Positions 16,220 through 24,512 of a stretch of 34,744 nucleotides of DNA are shown here, in pieces. This DNA is from Candidatus Latescibacterota bacterium (GTDB lineage Bacteria; Latescibacterota; UBA2968; UBA8231). Under the pieces are notes generated by a model that did not search any database, was not told the DNA's origin, and was given only the letters and a program-made list of their open reading frames with translations. Position numbers and translations under genes: made by a program. The stretch's first letter is position 1; each line of letters begins with the position of its first letter. The DNA lies in assembly GCA_022825185.1 (NCBI GenBank), contig JAJDYK010000021.1, forward strand, positions 1-34,744, written 5' to 3'.

Positions 16220-16558
16220 ATGAAAATGCTAATGTGCGTAGTGAGGCCCAACGCGCTAGACGCTATCAAAGAAGCACTGAGCAAGTTGGGCATTCAGGGC
16301 ATAACAGTCAGCGAGGTCAAGGGGTTTGGCCGCCAGAAGGGCCACAAGGAGATCTATCGCGGTGCCGAGTACGTCGTTGATTTTACGCCCAAAATCAAGA
16401 TCGAGGTGGTGGTCAAGGACGACCTCACCGAGCAGTGCGTGGACGCTGTGTGCGGGGCGGCGCGCACGGGTCAGATCGGCGATGGCAAAATTTTCATGCT
16501 GTCGGTCGATGAGGTCGTGCGCATCCGCACCGGGGAGACCGGCGACGCGGCTATTTAA
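16220..16558 (+). CDS. glnB: PII nitrogen-regulatory protein (GlnB/GlnK)
   Basis: PII trimers sense ATP/ADP and 2-oxoglutarate and control nitrogen uptake and assimilation. The 112-residue length is exact for the family. Seen: the T-loop with Tyr51 in IYRGAEYVVDF, the uridylylation site in proteobacteria, the EVKGFGRQKGHKE segment, the B-loop TGQIGDGKIFM (83-93), and the C-terminal RIRTGETGDAAI. A GAGGAGATGG ribosome-binding site precedes the ATG. No amtB or glnA lies beside it, so GlnB and GlnK cannot be told apart. It is divergent from the importer operon; 16559-16654 downstream contains nothing I recognise. Confidence 0.95.
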   Translation: MKMLMCVVRPNALDAIKEALSKLGIQGITVSEVKGFGRQKGHKEIYRGAEYVVDFTPKIKIEVVVKDDLTEQCVDAVCGAARTGQIGDGKIFMLSVDEVVRIRTGETGDAAI

Positions 16559-16654
16559 CCCCCTGCGACGCTGATTTAGCGGGCGGGACGCCCCCAAGGC
16601 AATCACAAAGGGGCTAGGCGGTAACAAGTAGAGAAACAACCATTAACCCCGACG

Positions 16655-16690
16655 CGGGCGAGGGATAAAGTTCCCTCGCCCGTTTTTTTT
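16655..16690 (+). terminator. Intrinsic terminator after the PII gene
   Basis: A perfect 11-bp stem (16655-16665 with 16672-16682), loop TAAAGT, is followed by a run of eight or more T. It separates the PII gene from the GntR operon. Confidence 0.92.
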
Positions 16691-16700
16691 GCAAAAGCGC

Positions 16701-16730
16701 TTGACAAGCCTCTTTCGGTACTGTATTAAT
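16701..16730 (+). promoter_or_regulatory. Promoter of the GntR-ABC exporter operon
   Basis: A consensus TTGACA (16701-16706) is followed after 17 bases by TATTAA (16724-16729) or after 18 by ATTAAT. The -10 region is buried in the palindromic operator, so a bound regulator would block RNA polymerase. Confidence 0.7.
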
Positions 16731-16743
16731 GATTTAATACAGT
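16720..16743. promoter_or_regulatory. Palindromic operator, probable GntR (YtrA-like) binding site
   Basis: ACTGTATTAA (16720-16729) and TTAATACAGT (16734-16743) form a perfect 10-bp inverted repeat with a 4-base centre. It overlaps the -10 box and lies 30 bases before the regulator gene. YtrA-type GntR proteins are known to repress their own ABC operon from such sites; binding by this regulator is inference. Confidence 0.75.
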
Positions 16744-16773
16744 AAATCACTCGTACAATTCGAGAAGACGCTT

Positions 16774-17193
16774 ATGGCTAAACGCAAAATTGCACGTGGA
16801 GGGGATGCGCTGCATCTGCGCCTCGATACGGCCGGAGGGGTGCCGATCTACCTGCAACTGATCGAGCAGATCAAGTACCACATCGCCACCGGCACCCTCA
16901 AAGCCGACGACGAGCTGCCCTCGGTGCGAGCCGTGGCCAGTGCCCAGCTAATCAACCCGAATACCGTCGCCCGCGCTTACCTAGAATTGGAGCGCGAGGG
17001 CGTCATCTACAAAAGGCGCGGCATGGGAACGTATGTCGCTGAAAAGGGGGTTTCTATGAGTACTGAAGAGCGGCTGAATATCGTTCGCAACCTAATGGAA
17101 AAAGCACTGGTGGAAGGGACGCAGCTTGGGCTGGACGCGGCGAGCCTGCGCCGAGTGTTTGAGCAAACCCTAGAAAAATTCAGCAGCCAATAG
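16774..17193 (+). CDS. GntR-family transcriptional regulator, YtrA subfamily
   Basis: The 139-residue protein has the GntR winged helix at about 24-90: PIYLQLIEQIKYHIATG, then ELPSVRAVASAQLINPNTVARAY recognition region and GVIYKRRGMGTYV wing. The short C-terminal tail of about 45 residues, without a ligand domain, is the mark of the YtrA subfamily, whose genes lie first in ABC-transporter operons and repress them. That layout is present here: the ABC ATPase starts 12 bases downstream. The palindrome overlapping the promoter is the likely target. The inducing signal is unknown; YtrA homologues often respond to cell-wall-active antibiotics. Confidence 0.93.
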   Translation: MAKRKIARGGDALHLRLDTAGGVPIYLQLIEQIKYHIATGTLKADDELPSVRAVASAQLINPNTVARAYLELEREGVIYKRRGMGTYVAEKGVSMSTEERLNIVRNLMEKALVEGTQLGLDAASLRRVFEQTLEKFSSQ

Positions 17194-17204
17194 GAGAAGC
17201 AACG

Positions 17205-18101
17205 ATGGCAGCAACGGCGATTGGCATCACAGGCTTGGTTAAGACCTTTGGCAAGCATCGAGCGGTAGATGGGCTAGACTTAGAGGTGCCCGAGGGCAGC
17301 ATTTTCGGCTTTCTAGGGCGCAATGGGGCCGGCAAGACTACGACCATCAAAATACTGATGAATATGCTTAAACCCACGGCCGGCGCGGTGGAGGTGCTGG
17401 GCCAAGATCCGCACGTCCACGAAAAGGAACTCAAGGAGCGGGTGGGCTACATCTCGGACAATCCGGTGCTGTACGACTGGATGAAGGTCGAGGAGGTGGC
17501 GTGGTTTGCCGGGCAGTTGTATCCGCGCTGGGACCAGCAGAAGGTCGCCGCGCTGATTGAGCACTTCGGGCTGGATCCTAAGCAGAAAATCAAGCACCTG
17601 TCGCGGGGCATGAACGCCCAACTCAATCTGGCTTTGGTGCTGGGCCACGACCCAGAATTGTTGATCCTCGACGAGCCGGCTTCGGGGCTGGACGTGATCG
17701 TGCGCCGCGACGTGCTCGAAAGTATCATCCAAGTCATCAGTGCGGAAGGCCGGACGGTGTTTTTCTCGTCGCATTTAGTGCACGAAGTCGAGCGAGTGGC
17801 CGACCAAGTCGCCATTATCGAGCAGGGCAAGCTGCTGGTCTGCGGCGAGTTGGACGCGGTGCGGCAGCAGGTTAAACGAGTGCTGGTGCGGACTGAGGGC
17901 GCGGTGGATTTTGCCGGGGTGGCCGGGCTGCGCGGCGTGCAGGGCGAGGGCCGCCAGCGGCTGTTGACGATTTTCGACTACGGAGACGAGGCCAAAGCGC
18001 AGATCGAACAGGCGGGCGGACAAGTTGTCGAGGTGATCGACTTGAGCTTAGAGGAGAGTTTCGTCGAACACGTGACGCCGCAAGGGGGAATTCCATCGTG
18101 A
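17205..18101 (+). CDS. ABC exporter ATP-binding protein
   Basis: The 298-residue ATPase has Walker A GRNGAGKT (38-45), signature LSRGM (132-136; the usual LSGGQ is altered), Walker B LLILDEP with Asp156 and Glu157, and switch His190 in FFSSH. The Q-loop reads YISDNPVLYDWM. A C-terminal extension of about 80 residues follows the core, as in YtrB/CcmA-like ATPases of drug and antibiotic exporters. A GGAGAAGC site precedes the ATG. Its stop overlaps the GTG start of the first permease-propeller gene (GTGA), so the ATPase most likely energises the two downstream membrane proteins. Confidence 0.95.
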   Translation: MAATAIGITGLVKTFGKHRAVDGLDLEVPEGSIFGFLGRNGAGKTTTIKILMNMLKPTAGAVEVLGQDPHVHEKELKERVGYISDNPVLYDWMKVEEVAWFAGQLYPRWDQQKVAALIEHFGLDPKQKIKHLSRGMNAQLNLALVLGHDPELLILDEPASGLDVIVRRDVLESIIQVISAEGRTVFFSSHLVHEVERVADQVAIIEQGKLLVCGELDAVRQQVKRVLVRTEGAVDFAGVAGLRGVQGEGRQRLLTIFDYGDEAKAQIEQAGGQVVEVIDLSLEESFVEHVTPQGGIPS

Positions 18102-19978
18102 GAGCTTGGCGCGCATTGCTGTGGAAGGAAAGCCGCGAGGAACTGCCGAAGGTGCTGGTGGGGTTGGGGCTGTGCGCGGTGGTGGTGGCGCTGCGGCAGA
18201 ACGCGGAGTTCAACGCGGAATTCGCCCGAGGCTTCGGGATGTTGATTACGATCTCTATCTTGGTCTGCGGCGGCGTGCTGGGCATGAGCTTGGTCGCCAA
18301 GGAAAGCAGCAGGGGCACCTTGTCGTTTTTGTTGGGCAAACCCCTGTCGGCCGTGGAGGTGTTGCTGCCCAAGTACATCGTCGGCGCGGCGGCCCTGTTG
18401 GTGCTGGCTGCTGGGGCTTGGGTGACGGTGTATGTGGACTTGGAAGGGCTGGCGTCTAGGGGCTTTAGCATCTACAGCCATAGCGGCGCTTGGTACCCTT
18501 CTGTAAAGCGGGTCGCCGAGGAGGTAGGCTATGTCAACATGTTGCTGGTTTCCCTTACGCCGGGCTTGATTGCCTACAGCGTAATCTTCGCCTGCTCGAC
18601 AGTGGTTGATCATCCGCTCAAGGGGGCGGCTTTGGGCACTTTGCTGCTGATCGTCTTGGTTCCGTCGGCCGACAATGTGCTCAAGTATTTCCCCGCGCTC
18701 AAGCCATTCTTCTCCTTCAATCCAGGAATCAGCTTCCGGGGTACAGTAGTCCGCATAGTAGAAGACCCTTGGGGCTATTTGGTGCGAGTGGGAGCGACAG
18801 CGGCAGTGATGGCGGCGGGTGTGGCGGTTTCCATCGCGCTTTTGCGTCGCTTCCGTGGGGTCAGCATCGGCTGGAAGCCCATTGTCATCGGCTGGCTGGC
18901 CCTGATCGCTCTCATAAATCTGATGAATTTAACCCATGAGCCCTCGCCGCCTAAACCGGGACCGCTGAGTGTGCTGACGCCCGAAGAAGGGGCCTATCTC
19001 GATTTGGCGGTCGTCGGGGATCGGGGGTATGTAGCGACTGAAGGGGGCTTGGCGGTCGTGGATTTGCGCGATTCTACCAAGCCTGAGCTACTAGCCGCCG
19101 CGGAGGTGCCGCTGTGGTTGATGAGCCGAGTCGCGGTTGTGGATTCGCTAGCGTACCTCCTTGGTCGGCGCAAGGGATTACCCGCCGATAGCCTCGGCAT
19201 CGCCGTCTTCAGCGTCGGAGACCCGGCCCACCCAGTCTTCAAAGGATACCGGATAATTGGCAACGATATAGAGGAATTTTGGAACTGGGATCGCTGCGGC
19301 GCGGGGCTGACCCTCAGTGGGCGTTGGGGCGATAAGTTGGGATTAGTGTCGTTTGCTTTGGATGCGGAAGGGCTGCCAGCCCGGGCGGACGAACTGGTCG
19401 TCGAGGAGCTACCAGAAGGCTACAGGGATGACCATAGAGGCTGGTGGGAACACAAACTGTCCATGCACGTACACAACGAGCGGATATGGGTAGGATACAG
19501 GGGTGGCTTTCTCGCGGTGGATGCCCAGAATTTAGGAGCACTGCAAGAGACTGTGCGGGTGGAAATGGGCGACTACAATAGTGAGTACGACTTACACAAG
19601 AGCCGCCCAATAACCCGCGAGGGCGACACGCTCTACGTCCACCGGTACTGGCCTGGAAACTTGGTCGCCTTCGACATCGCCGATCCAAATAGGCCACGTG
19701 AGATCGGGTACTGGTTTTTTACTGCTAGAAATACCATAAAAATAATCGACGACTGGGTGTACAGCACGTCAGGGAGTGGGTTGTCTGTCTATCGGTTGAC
19801 TGATTATCACGCCCACGAGGACGTGGGCTATTGGCAAGTACCCGACGAGCTACTGCCTTCTTCTTCTATCAGCCGTAATTGGAAACGGCTCCATTTCATC
19901 CGCGGCCACTTCTATACTCTGATCGGGCGTTCGCTCATGGTGTTCTCGCCGGAGCAGATCAAAGGAGGCCGGCCATGA
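18098..19978 (+). CDS. ABC-2-type permease fused to a C-terminal beta-propeller (copy 1)
   Basis: The 626-residue protein has two parts. Residues 1-280 are an ABC-2 permease: WKESREELPKVLV at the start, then about seven hydrophobic helices, with ESSRGTLSFLLGKPLSAVEV after the second. Residues ~300-620 are soluble and contain repeated strands such as DLAVVGDRGYVATEGGLAVVDL, each followed by a P-x-LLAAA or P-REIGYW step, the pattern of LVIVD-type beta-propellers. Seven helices with the N-terminus inside place the propeller outside the cytoplasmic membrane; this is a prediction by eye. The GTG start overlaps the ATPase stop. The next gene has the same architecture, so the two probably form a heterodimeric channel. 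Confidence 0.85.
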   Translation: MRAWRALLWKESREELPKVLVGLGLCAVVVALRQNAEFNAEFARGFGMLITISILVCGGVLGMSLVAKESSRGTLSFLLGKPLSAVEVLLPKYIVGAAALLVLAAGAWVTVYVDLEGLASRGFSIYSHSGAWYPSVKRVAEEVGYVNMLLVSLTPGLIAYSVIFACSTVVDHPLKGAALGTLLLIVLVPSADNVLKYFPALKPFFSFNPGISFRGTVVRIVEDPWGYLVRVGATAAVMAAGVAVSIALLRRFRGVSIGWKPIVIGWLALIALINLMNLTHEPSPPKPGPLSVLTPEEGAYLDLAVVGDRGYVATEGGLAVVDLRDSTKPELLAAAEVPLWLMSRVAVVDSLAYLLGRRKGLPADSLGIAVFSVGDPAHPVFKGYRIIGNDIEEFWNWDRCGAGLTLSGRWGDKLGLVSFALDAEGLPARADELVVEELPEGYRDDHRGWWEHKLSMHVHNERIWVGYRGGFLAVDAQNLGALQETVRVEMGDYNSEYDLHKSRPITREGDTLYVHRYWPGNLVAFDIADPNRPREIGYWFFTARNTIKIIDDWVYSTSGSGLSVYRLTDYHAHEDVGYWQVPDELLPSSSISRNWKRLHFIRGHFYTLIGRSLMVFSPEQIKGGRP

Positions 19979-21834
19979 GCACATTGTACGCGTTACTGTG
20001 GAAAGAGGGCCGCGAAATCCTGCCCAAAGTATTGGTGGCCGTCGCGCTCGCCGCAGTGGTTTGTCTGATGCGGAACAATGCTGATTTCAGCCGCAGCTAT
20101 GTAGCAAGTTTTGAAGAGCTGATTATAGGCGGTCTGGTGATGATGGCGATTGTGCTGGGTATGGACGCCATCGCCCGCGAGCGCAGCACCGGTACCTTGT
20201 CCTTTCTCCTAGACAAGCCGGTGGCGGGCGAGATGGTGATGGCTGTCAAATTCTTGCTAGGGCTTGGCGGATTGCTATTGGTCGCGCTAATGGCTTGGGC
20301 GACGGTGTACATAGACTTGGCTAGTCTTGAGGTGGAACGCGAGTACTTGGCATATAAGCTAGTCACCGTGCAGAGCATTGACTATGCCTCAATGGTCGCC
20401 CTGTCATTCACTCAATTCTCGCTGCTCTACGCCCTGATTTTTATTGGCTCGGTGGTGACGGACCATCCGTTCAAGGGTGTCGCCGTGGGTATTGCGCTGG
20501 CCATGGTGTTAGGGGTTTTCCTCACCGGCCCGGCGACGGCCATTTTTCCGATTCTCAATCGCTATCCACTCGTCGCAATCGGCTTGGATGACCAAGGGCA
20601 TCTGGTGCGCTTGGCGACGGATTCGGCCCGGTTTTGGGTAAAGGCCTTGGCCAATCTGGGTTTGACAGCGGTGGCATTGGTGGTGGCGGTGGTGCTGTTG
20701 CGCCGTTACCGCGAGGCAATGCTCTCGTGGCGCATGGTGGCGATAGGGTGGGGCGCGATAATTGCCGTCGTCTTTGCGATTTTCTATGGGGGACCGCTCG
20801 TCAACCAACGGATGCCTGTTGGGGTGCTAGAAGCCCCTGATAAGCAGTACTACGGGGACCTTACTGTCCAAGGTGGACTCGCCTATATGACCACCGGGCA
20901 AATCGGTATCGCCATTGCCAACTTGAGCAACCCGCAGCAAATGCGCCTGCTCGGCAGCACTAGGCTAGAGTCCCACGAGTTGTGGAAGGGTGGCAACGCA
21001 ATATGCGTAGTCGATTCGCTGGCATATCTCGTCGGGTGGCGCAAAGGGCTACCTAGCGACAGTCTCGGAGTGGTCGTCTTCGACGTTAGCGATCCGGCTG
21101 CGCCCGCGCTCAAAGGTTACCGTATGTTCGCCGCCATTAAAAGGAAAAGGTTTCGCTACTACCAGTATTGGGGAGCCACCGACGGCGGTTTGCTCCTCGT
21201 CCGGGAGCGGGGCGATGCCTTGATCGCCGAGGCGTTCGCCCTCGACGCGGAGGGAATGCCGGTGGTGGGTGATGAGAGGGTGATAATGCCCATTTCCGAC
21301 CCTGTGGACGATCCCCACAGGTGGAAGCACCGGTGCCATGTAAGTGTGCGTGGAAGTCGCGCCTACATTGGGACAGAGGGCGAACTAGTGGTCATTGATG
21401 TGGCTGATGCACATGCTTTGCGCGAGACCGGGCGACAGACGCTAGAGTCCTTCCGGCCTCAGTCTTACTACGATCCTAGATTGGTAGCCACCGATGGCGA
21501 CAAGCTCTATGTCGAGCGCTCTTGGCCGTACGAGTTGGTCGAGTTCGATATCACCAATCCCGATCAACCACGCGAAGTAGGATACTTGCCGCTGCCTCTG
21601 AGCGACAACATCCTCTCTTTGCAGATTGTCGATGGAGTAGCCTACAGCCGAGGATACGGCCTAGGGAGATGGTCGTCAGATCTTAGAGTAAAAGCGTGGA
21701 CTATAGCCGAGTATGGAGCACTGATCGAAAGCTTTTCCTTCAAATCCGACCGGAGCATTGGTGCCCTATCCGTGGCCAATGGGTATCTCTACGCGACGAG
21801 TGGTGGTGGGCTACTGGCGTATCGTTTGGATTAG
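19975..21834 (+). CDS. ABC-2-type permease fused to a C-terminal beta-propeller (copy 2)
   Basis: The frame is open back to 19879, but the ATG at 19975 has AAAGGAGG just upstream and overlaps the preceding stop (ATGA); this gives 619 residues. It is a paralogue of the gene before it: LWKEGREILPKVLVAV at the start, ERSTGTLSFLLDKPVAGEMV after helix 2, seven hydrophobic helices to about residue 280, then a propeller with DLTVQGGLAYMTTGQIGIAI and SLGVVVFDVSDPAAPALKGY. Conserved pieces between the copies include VVDSLAYL-GxRKGLP-DSLG and VTDHPFKG/VVDHPLKG. The pair arose by tandem duplication. The exported substrate is unknown, and no enzyme motif was found in the propeller. Confidence 0.85.
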   Translation: MSTLYALLWKEGREILPKVLVAVALAAVVCLMRNNADFSRSYVASFEELIIGGLVMMAIVLGMDAIARERSTGTLSFLLDKPVAGEMVMAVKFLLGLGGLLLVALMAWATVYIDLASLEVEREYLAYKLVTVQSIDYASMVALSFTQFSLLYALIFIGSVVTDHPFKGVAVGIALAMVLGVFLTGPATAIFPILNRYPLVAIGLDDQGHLVRLATDSARFWVKALANLGLTAVALVVAVVLLRRYREAMLSWRMVAIGWGAIIAVVFAIFYGGPLVNQRMPVGVLEAPDKQYYGDLTVQGGLAYMTTGQIGIAIANLSNPQQMRLLGSTRLESHELWKGGNAICVVDSLAYLVGWRKGLPSDSLGVVVFDVSDPAAPALKGYRMFAAIKRKRFRYYQYWGATDGGLLLVRERGDALIAEAFALDAEGMPVVGDERVIMPISDPVDDPHRWKHRCHVSVRGSRAYIGTEGELVVIDVADAHALRETGRQTLESFRPQSYYDPRLVATDGDKLYVERSWPYELVEFDITNPDQPREVGYLPLPLSDNILSLQIVDGVAYSRGYGLGRWSSDLRVKAWTIAEYGALIESFSFKSDRSIGALSVANGYLYATSGGGLLAYRLD

Positions 21835-21908
21835 GGGCGAGACTAAGGGAGGCCGTGGGGACGACGGAGTTCCTATTTCAAGAAGGTTTTCGACCAAGGA
21901 GAAGTCTG

Positions 21909-22170
21909 ATGAAACTATACCACAGCATCCTCGTCGCTCTGCTCAGCACAGCGAGCGTAGGGCTGGCCCAAGCACCACACGCCGCGACCATCACGGGAAA
22001 GATACACAACCCTCCAGCGCGGGAAATCGAGTTTGTATAGCATCAGTAGTTTGCCTTCGTATTACGTGGTGGATGCACAAGGGCGGATCGCGGAACGGCT
22101 GCGCGGAGTGTACGATACTCAAGGGATCGTCGCCATAATCGCGGAGAGCACCAAAGCAGCGGGCGGCTAA
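21909..22170 (+). pseudogene. Remnant of a secreted thioredoxin-like (TlpA/AhpC-TSA) gene with its middle deleted
   Basis: An ATG at 21909 with an AAGGAGA ribosome-binding site opens a clear signal peptide (KLYHSILVALLSTASVGLAQA) and the start of an N-terminal domain (ATITGKIHNPPAREIEFV), which stops at 22040. Seven bases on, in another frame, the sequence reads LPSYYVVDAQGRIAERLRGV and ends IIAESTKAAGG at a TAA (22168-22170); this is the usual C-terminal end of thioredoxin-fold thiol-disulfide proteins. The catalytic CxxC part is absent. The natural reading is a gene that lost its central few hundred codons or fewer. It is the last gene of the exporter operon and is followed by a terminator. 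Confidence 0.65.
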
Positions 22171-22198
22171 TCGCCAAACTAGCCGAAGTTCAAGAAGA

Positions 22199-22227
22199 GG
22201 GGTCGGGATTGTTCCCGGCCCCTTTTT
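22199..22227 (+). terminator. Intrinsic terminator of the exporter operon
   Basis: GGGGTCGGGA (22199-22208) pairs with TCCCGGCCCC (22213-22222) around a TTGT loop with one G-T pair, followed by five T. It ends the GntR-ABC unit. Confidence 0.9.
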
Positions 22228-22300
22228 GCACTATCCTCAAAATCTCTCCCTTGTTTCGGTAAGGGGAGCGGATTGAAACCAACAACGAAAGCCAACGCAC

Positions 22301-23050
22301 ATGACCACCGCGATATTTGCCGGGCGCACCGCCTTGGTAACAGGCGGCAGTCGCGGCATCGGCCGCGCTATCGTCCGAATGCTGGCCGAACACGGAGCCA
22401 AGGTCGCCATCAACTACCAGCACAACGCCGAGGCCGCGCAGGAGATCTTGGCGCAGGTCGAGTCATGCGGCACCGAGGGCATGGCCGTCCAAGCCGACGT
22501 GTCGCAGCAGGCAGAAGTCGAGCGGATGATCGCCCAAGTGCGCGCGACACTCGGGCCGGTCGAACTGCTGGTCAACAACGCCGGGATCGCCTATACCCAG
22601 GAGCACGGGGAGTTCGGCTTTGCCGAATGGGAAAGGATGTTTGCGGTCAACGTCCACGGGCCGTTTTTGACTACTTGGGCTGTCAAGGACGAGATGATTG
22701 CGCGGCGCTTTGGGCGGATCGTCAATATCTCCTCGCTGGCCGCTTGGCTGCTCAAGCCGAACATGATCCACTACGCCACGACGAAGGCGGCCGTCATCGC
22801 CTTCACCCGGCAATGCGCCCAAGCGTTTGCCGAGCACAACGTGCGGATCAACTGCCTAGCGCCGGGGCTGACAGATACCGAACTGGCGCGCTCGGCCAAC
22901 CCCGGCCAAGTCGCCGAGCTAATCGCCAGCATCCCGCTGGGACGGATGGCCGATCCGGCGGAGATGGCGTCGGTGGTGCGCTTTTTATTGTCCGAGGAGT
23001 CCAGTTTTATCACCGGACAGACGATTACCGCCTGCGGCGGACGGTCGTAG
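22301..23050 (+). CDS. Short-chain dehydrogenase/reductase (FabG-like SDR)
   Basis: The 249-residue cytoplasmic enzyme has all classical SDR elements: TGGSRGIG (14-21) for the cofactor, NNAG (91-94), catalytic Ser143 in NISSLA, Tyr157 and Lys161 in YATTK, and the C-terminal SSFITGQTITACGG that is typical of FabG-like oxidoreductases. The basic residues that select NADPH are not obvious. It starts about 75 bases after the operon terminator and ends 11 bases before the aminotransferase gene, so the two are probably cotranscribed and may act on the same metabolite. The substrate is not known. Confidence 0.92.
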   Translation: MTTAIFAGRTALVTGGSRGIGRAIVRMLAEHGAKVAINYQHNAEAAQEILAQVESCGTEGMAVQADVSQQAEVERMIAQVRATLGPVELLVNNAGIAYTQEHGEFGFAEWERMFAVNVHGPFLTTWAVKDEMIARRFGRIVNISSLAAWLLKPNMIHYATTKAAVIAFTRQCAQAFAEHNVRINCLAPGLTDTELARSANPGQVAELIASIPLGRMADPAEMASVVRFLLSEESSFITGQTITACGGRS

Positions 23051-23061
23051 GTAGAAAGGCT

Positions 23062-24432
23062 ATGGCAATGCACAGCGAAATATACGCGGCCTACGGAGCG
23101 GCGCGCCCCCGGTCGCAGGAGTACTTTGCCCGCGCCTGCAAGACGCTCGGCGGCAAGGCTGGGCACGACCTGCGCTACGCAACGCCGGTGCCGCTCTATA
23201 TCGAGCGGGGGGTCGGCGGCCGCAAGTGGGATGTCGATGGCAACGAGTACATCGACTTCCTGCTCGGCAATGGTGCCCTGCTTTTGGGGCACGCGCCCGC
23301 CGAAGTCGTAGAAGCCATCGCCGAGGCGGTGGGGCGCGGGACGCACTTTGGCAACGACCATCCACTGCACATCGAATGGGCCGAGCGCATCCAAGCGCTG
23401 GTCCCCTCGGCTGAACGCGTTCGTTTGGTCAATTCGGGGACGGAGGCCACTCTGCTGGCGCTGCGCTTGGCGCGGGCATTTACCGGCCGCCGCAAGATCC
23501 TGCGCTTCGCTGGCCACTTCCACGGGTGGCACGACGACGTGATGCGCGGCGTGCAGCCGCCCTTTGACGCGGACGGCTCGTTGGGCATCCCGCCGCAGGT
23601 GCGCGAGCACGTGATCTGCGTGCCAGCGGGAGATGCGAACCAAGTCGCCGATGTTATCGACGCCGACAGCGACATTGCCGCGGCGATTATCGAGCCGTCG
23701 GGAGGATCGTGGGGAAGAGTGCCTTTGGCACCGGAGTTTTTGCGCGATTTGCAAACGATGACCAGAGCGCGCGGGGTGGTGCTGATTTTCGATGAAGTGG
23801 TTACCGGCTTCCGCTTTAGTCCGGGCGGTGCGCAAGTGCTCTATGGGCTGCGGCCGGACCTGTCTTGTTTTGCCAAAGTGGTCGCCGGCGGCATGCCCGG
23901 CGGGGCCGTGGTGGGACGGGCGGACATTATGGAGCTCTTCGACGTGACGGACGATGCCCGCCCGCGCGTGGCACACCAAGGGACTTTTAACGGGGCACCG
24001 CTTTCGGCCGCGGCTGGAATCGCCGTGCTCAAGCGCGTGGCCACGGGCGAGCCGATAGACCAAGCCAACGCCCGCGCTGCTGAACTGCGTGCCGCTTGGG
24101 ACGACGTACTGGAACGCCGAGGCATCGCCGGATACGTGTACGGAGTGTGTTCGACCTTTCACGTCTATTTTGAAACCGATCGCCAGCGCGTGCAAAAGGC
24201 CCACAGCCGGGCGGATTTGCACGCGACCGAGGCCGAGCGGCTCAAGGGGATGCCGGGAAAGCTGATTGAAGAGTACCAGCGCAATTTGCGCTTTTACGGG
24301 GTCGATAACATGAGCTCTACCGGCGGCGTGCTCTCGTCGGCGCACACGGCCCAAGATGTCGAGGAGGCGACTGCGGCGTTTGTCCAAACGGTTGATTCGC
24401 TTTTGGCGCAAGGGTTGATTCTGACATTGTAA
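23062..24432 (+). CDS. Class III aminotransferase, glutamate-1-semialdehyde 2,1-aminomutase-like
   Basis: The frame is open upstream through the SDR gene, but ATG 23062 with GAAAGG upstream begins at a normal N-terminus and gives 456 residues (ATG 23068 is also possible). Seen: NSGTEAT (124-130), the GHFHGWHDD segment typical of GSA aminomutases, LIFDEVVTGFR with PLP-contacting Asp244, and Lys272 in SCFAKVVAGGMPGG as the Schiff-base lysine. True HemL enzymes are about 430 residues; the longer C-terminus and the SDR neighbour suggest a specialised aminotransferase acting on another amino or keto compound rather than heme synthesis. That choice is inference. Confidence 0.9.
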   Translation: MAMHSEIYAAYGAARPRSQEYFARACKTLGGKAGHDLRYATPVPLYIERGVGGRKWDVDGNEYIDFLLGNGALLLGHAPAEVVEAIAEAVGRGTHFGNDHPLHIEWAERIQALVPSAERVRLVNSGTEATLLALRLARAFTGRRKILRFAGHFHGWHDDVMRGVQPPFDADGSLGIPPQVREHVICVPAGDANQVADVIDADSDIAAAIIEPSGGSWGRVPLAPEFLRDLQTMTRARGVVLIFDEVVTGFRFSPGGAQVLYGLRPDLSCFAKVVAGGMPGGAVVGRADIMELFDVTDDARPRVAHQGTFNGAPLSAAAGIAVLKRVATGEPIDQANARAAELRAAWDDVLERRGIAGYVYGVCSTFHVYFETDRQRVQKAHSRADLHATEAERLKGMPGKLIEEYQRNLRFYGVDNMSSTGGVLSSAHTAQDVEEATAAFVQTVDSLLAQGLILTL

Positions 24433-24512
24433 CACTGCGGCCTTGCCGTATGGCGCGGTCGTCCATAGTTTTTTTGTTACATTCCCTTCACATTTTGCCG
24501 TGAGGTCCGTCT

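Noticed and set aside
22273..24432. A 719-codon plus-strand frame through the SDR and aminotransferase genes
   Set aside because: Its first 263 codons lie out of frame over the SDR gene and are rich in Arg; only the part from 23062 is a real protein.
22771..24435. A 554-codon frame antisense to the aminotransferase
   Set aside because: No recognisable motif, and the opposite strand encodes a complete PLP enzyme with all active-site residues. High GC explains the long open antisense frame.
24443..24471. TTGCCG-17-TAGTTT as a purF promoter
   Set aside because: Both boxes match poorly; a promoter in this 80-base gap is possible but cannot be supported.
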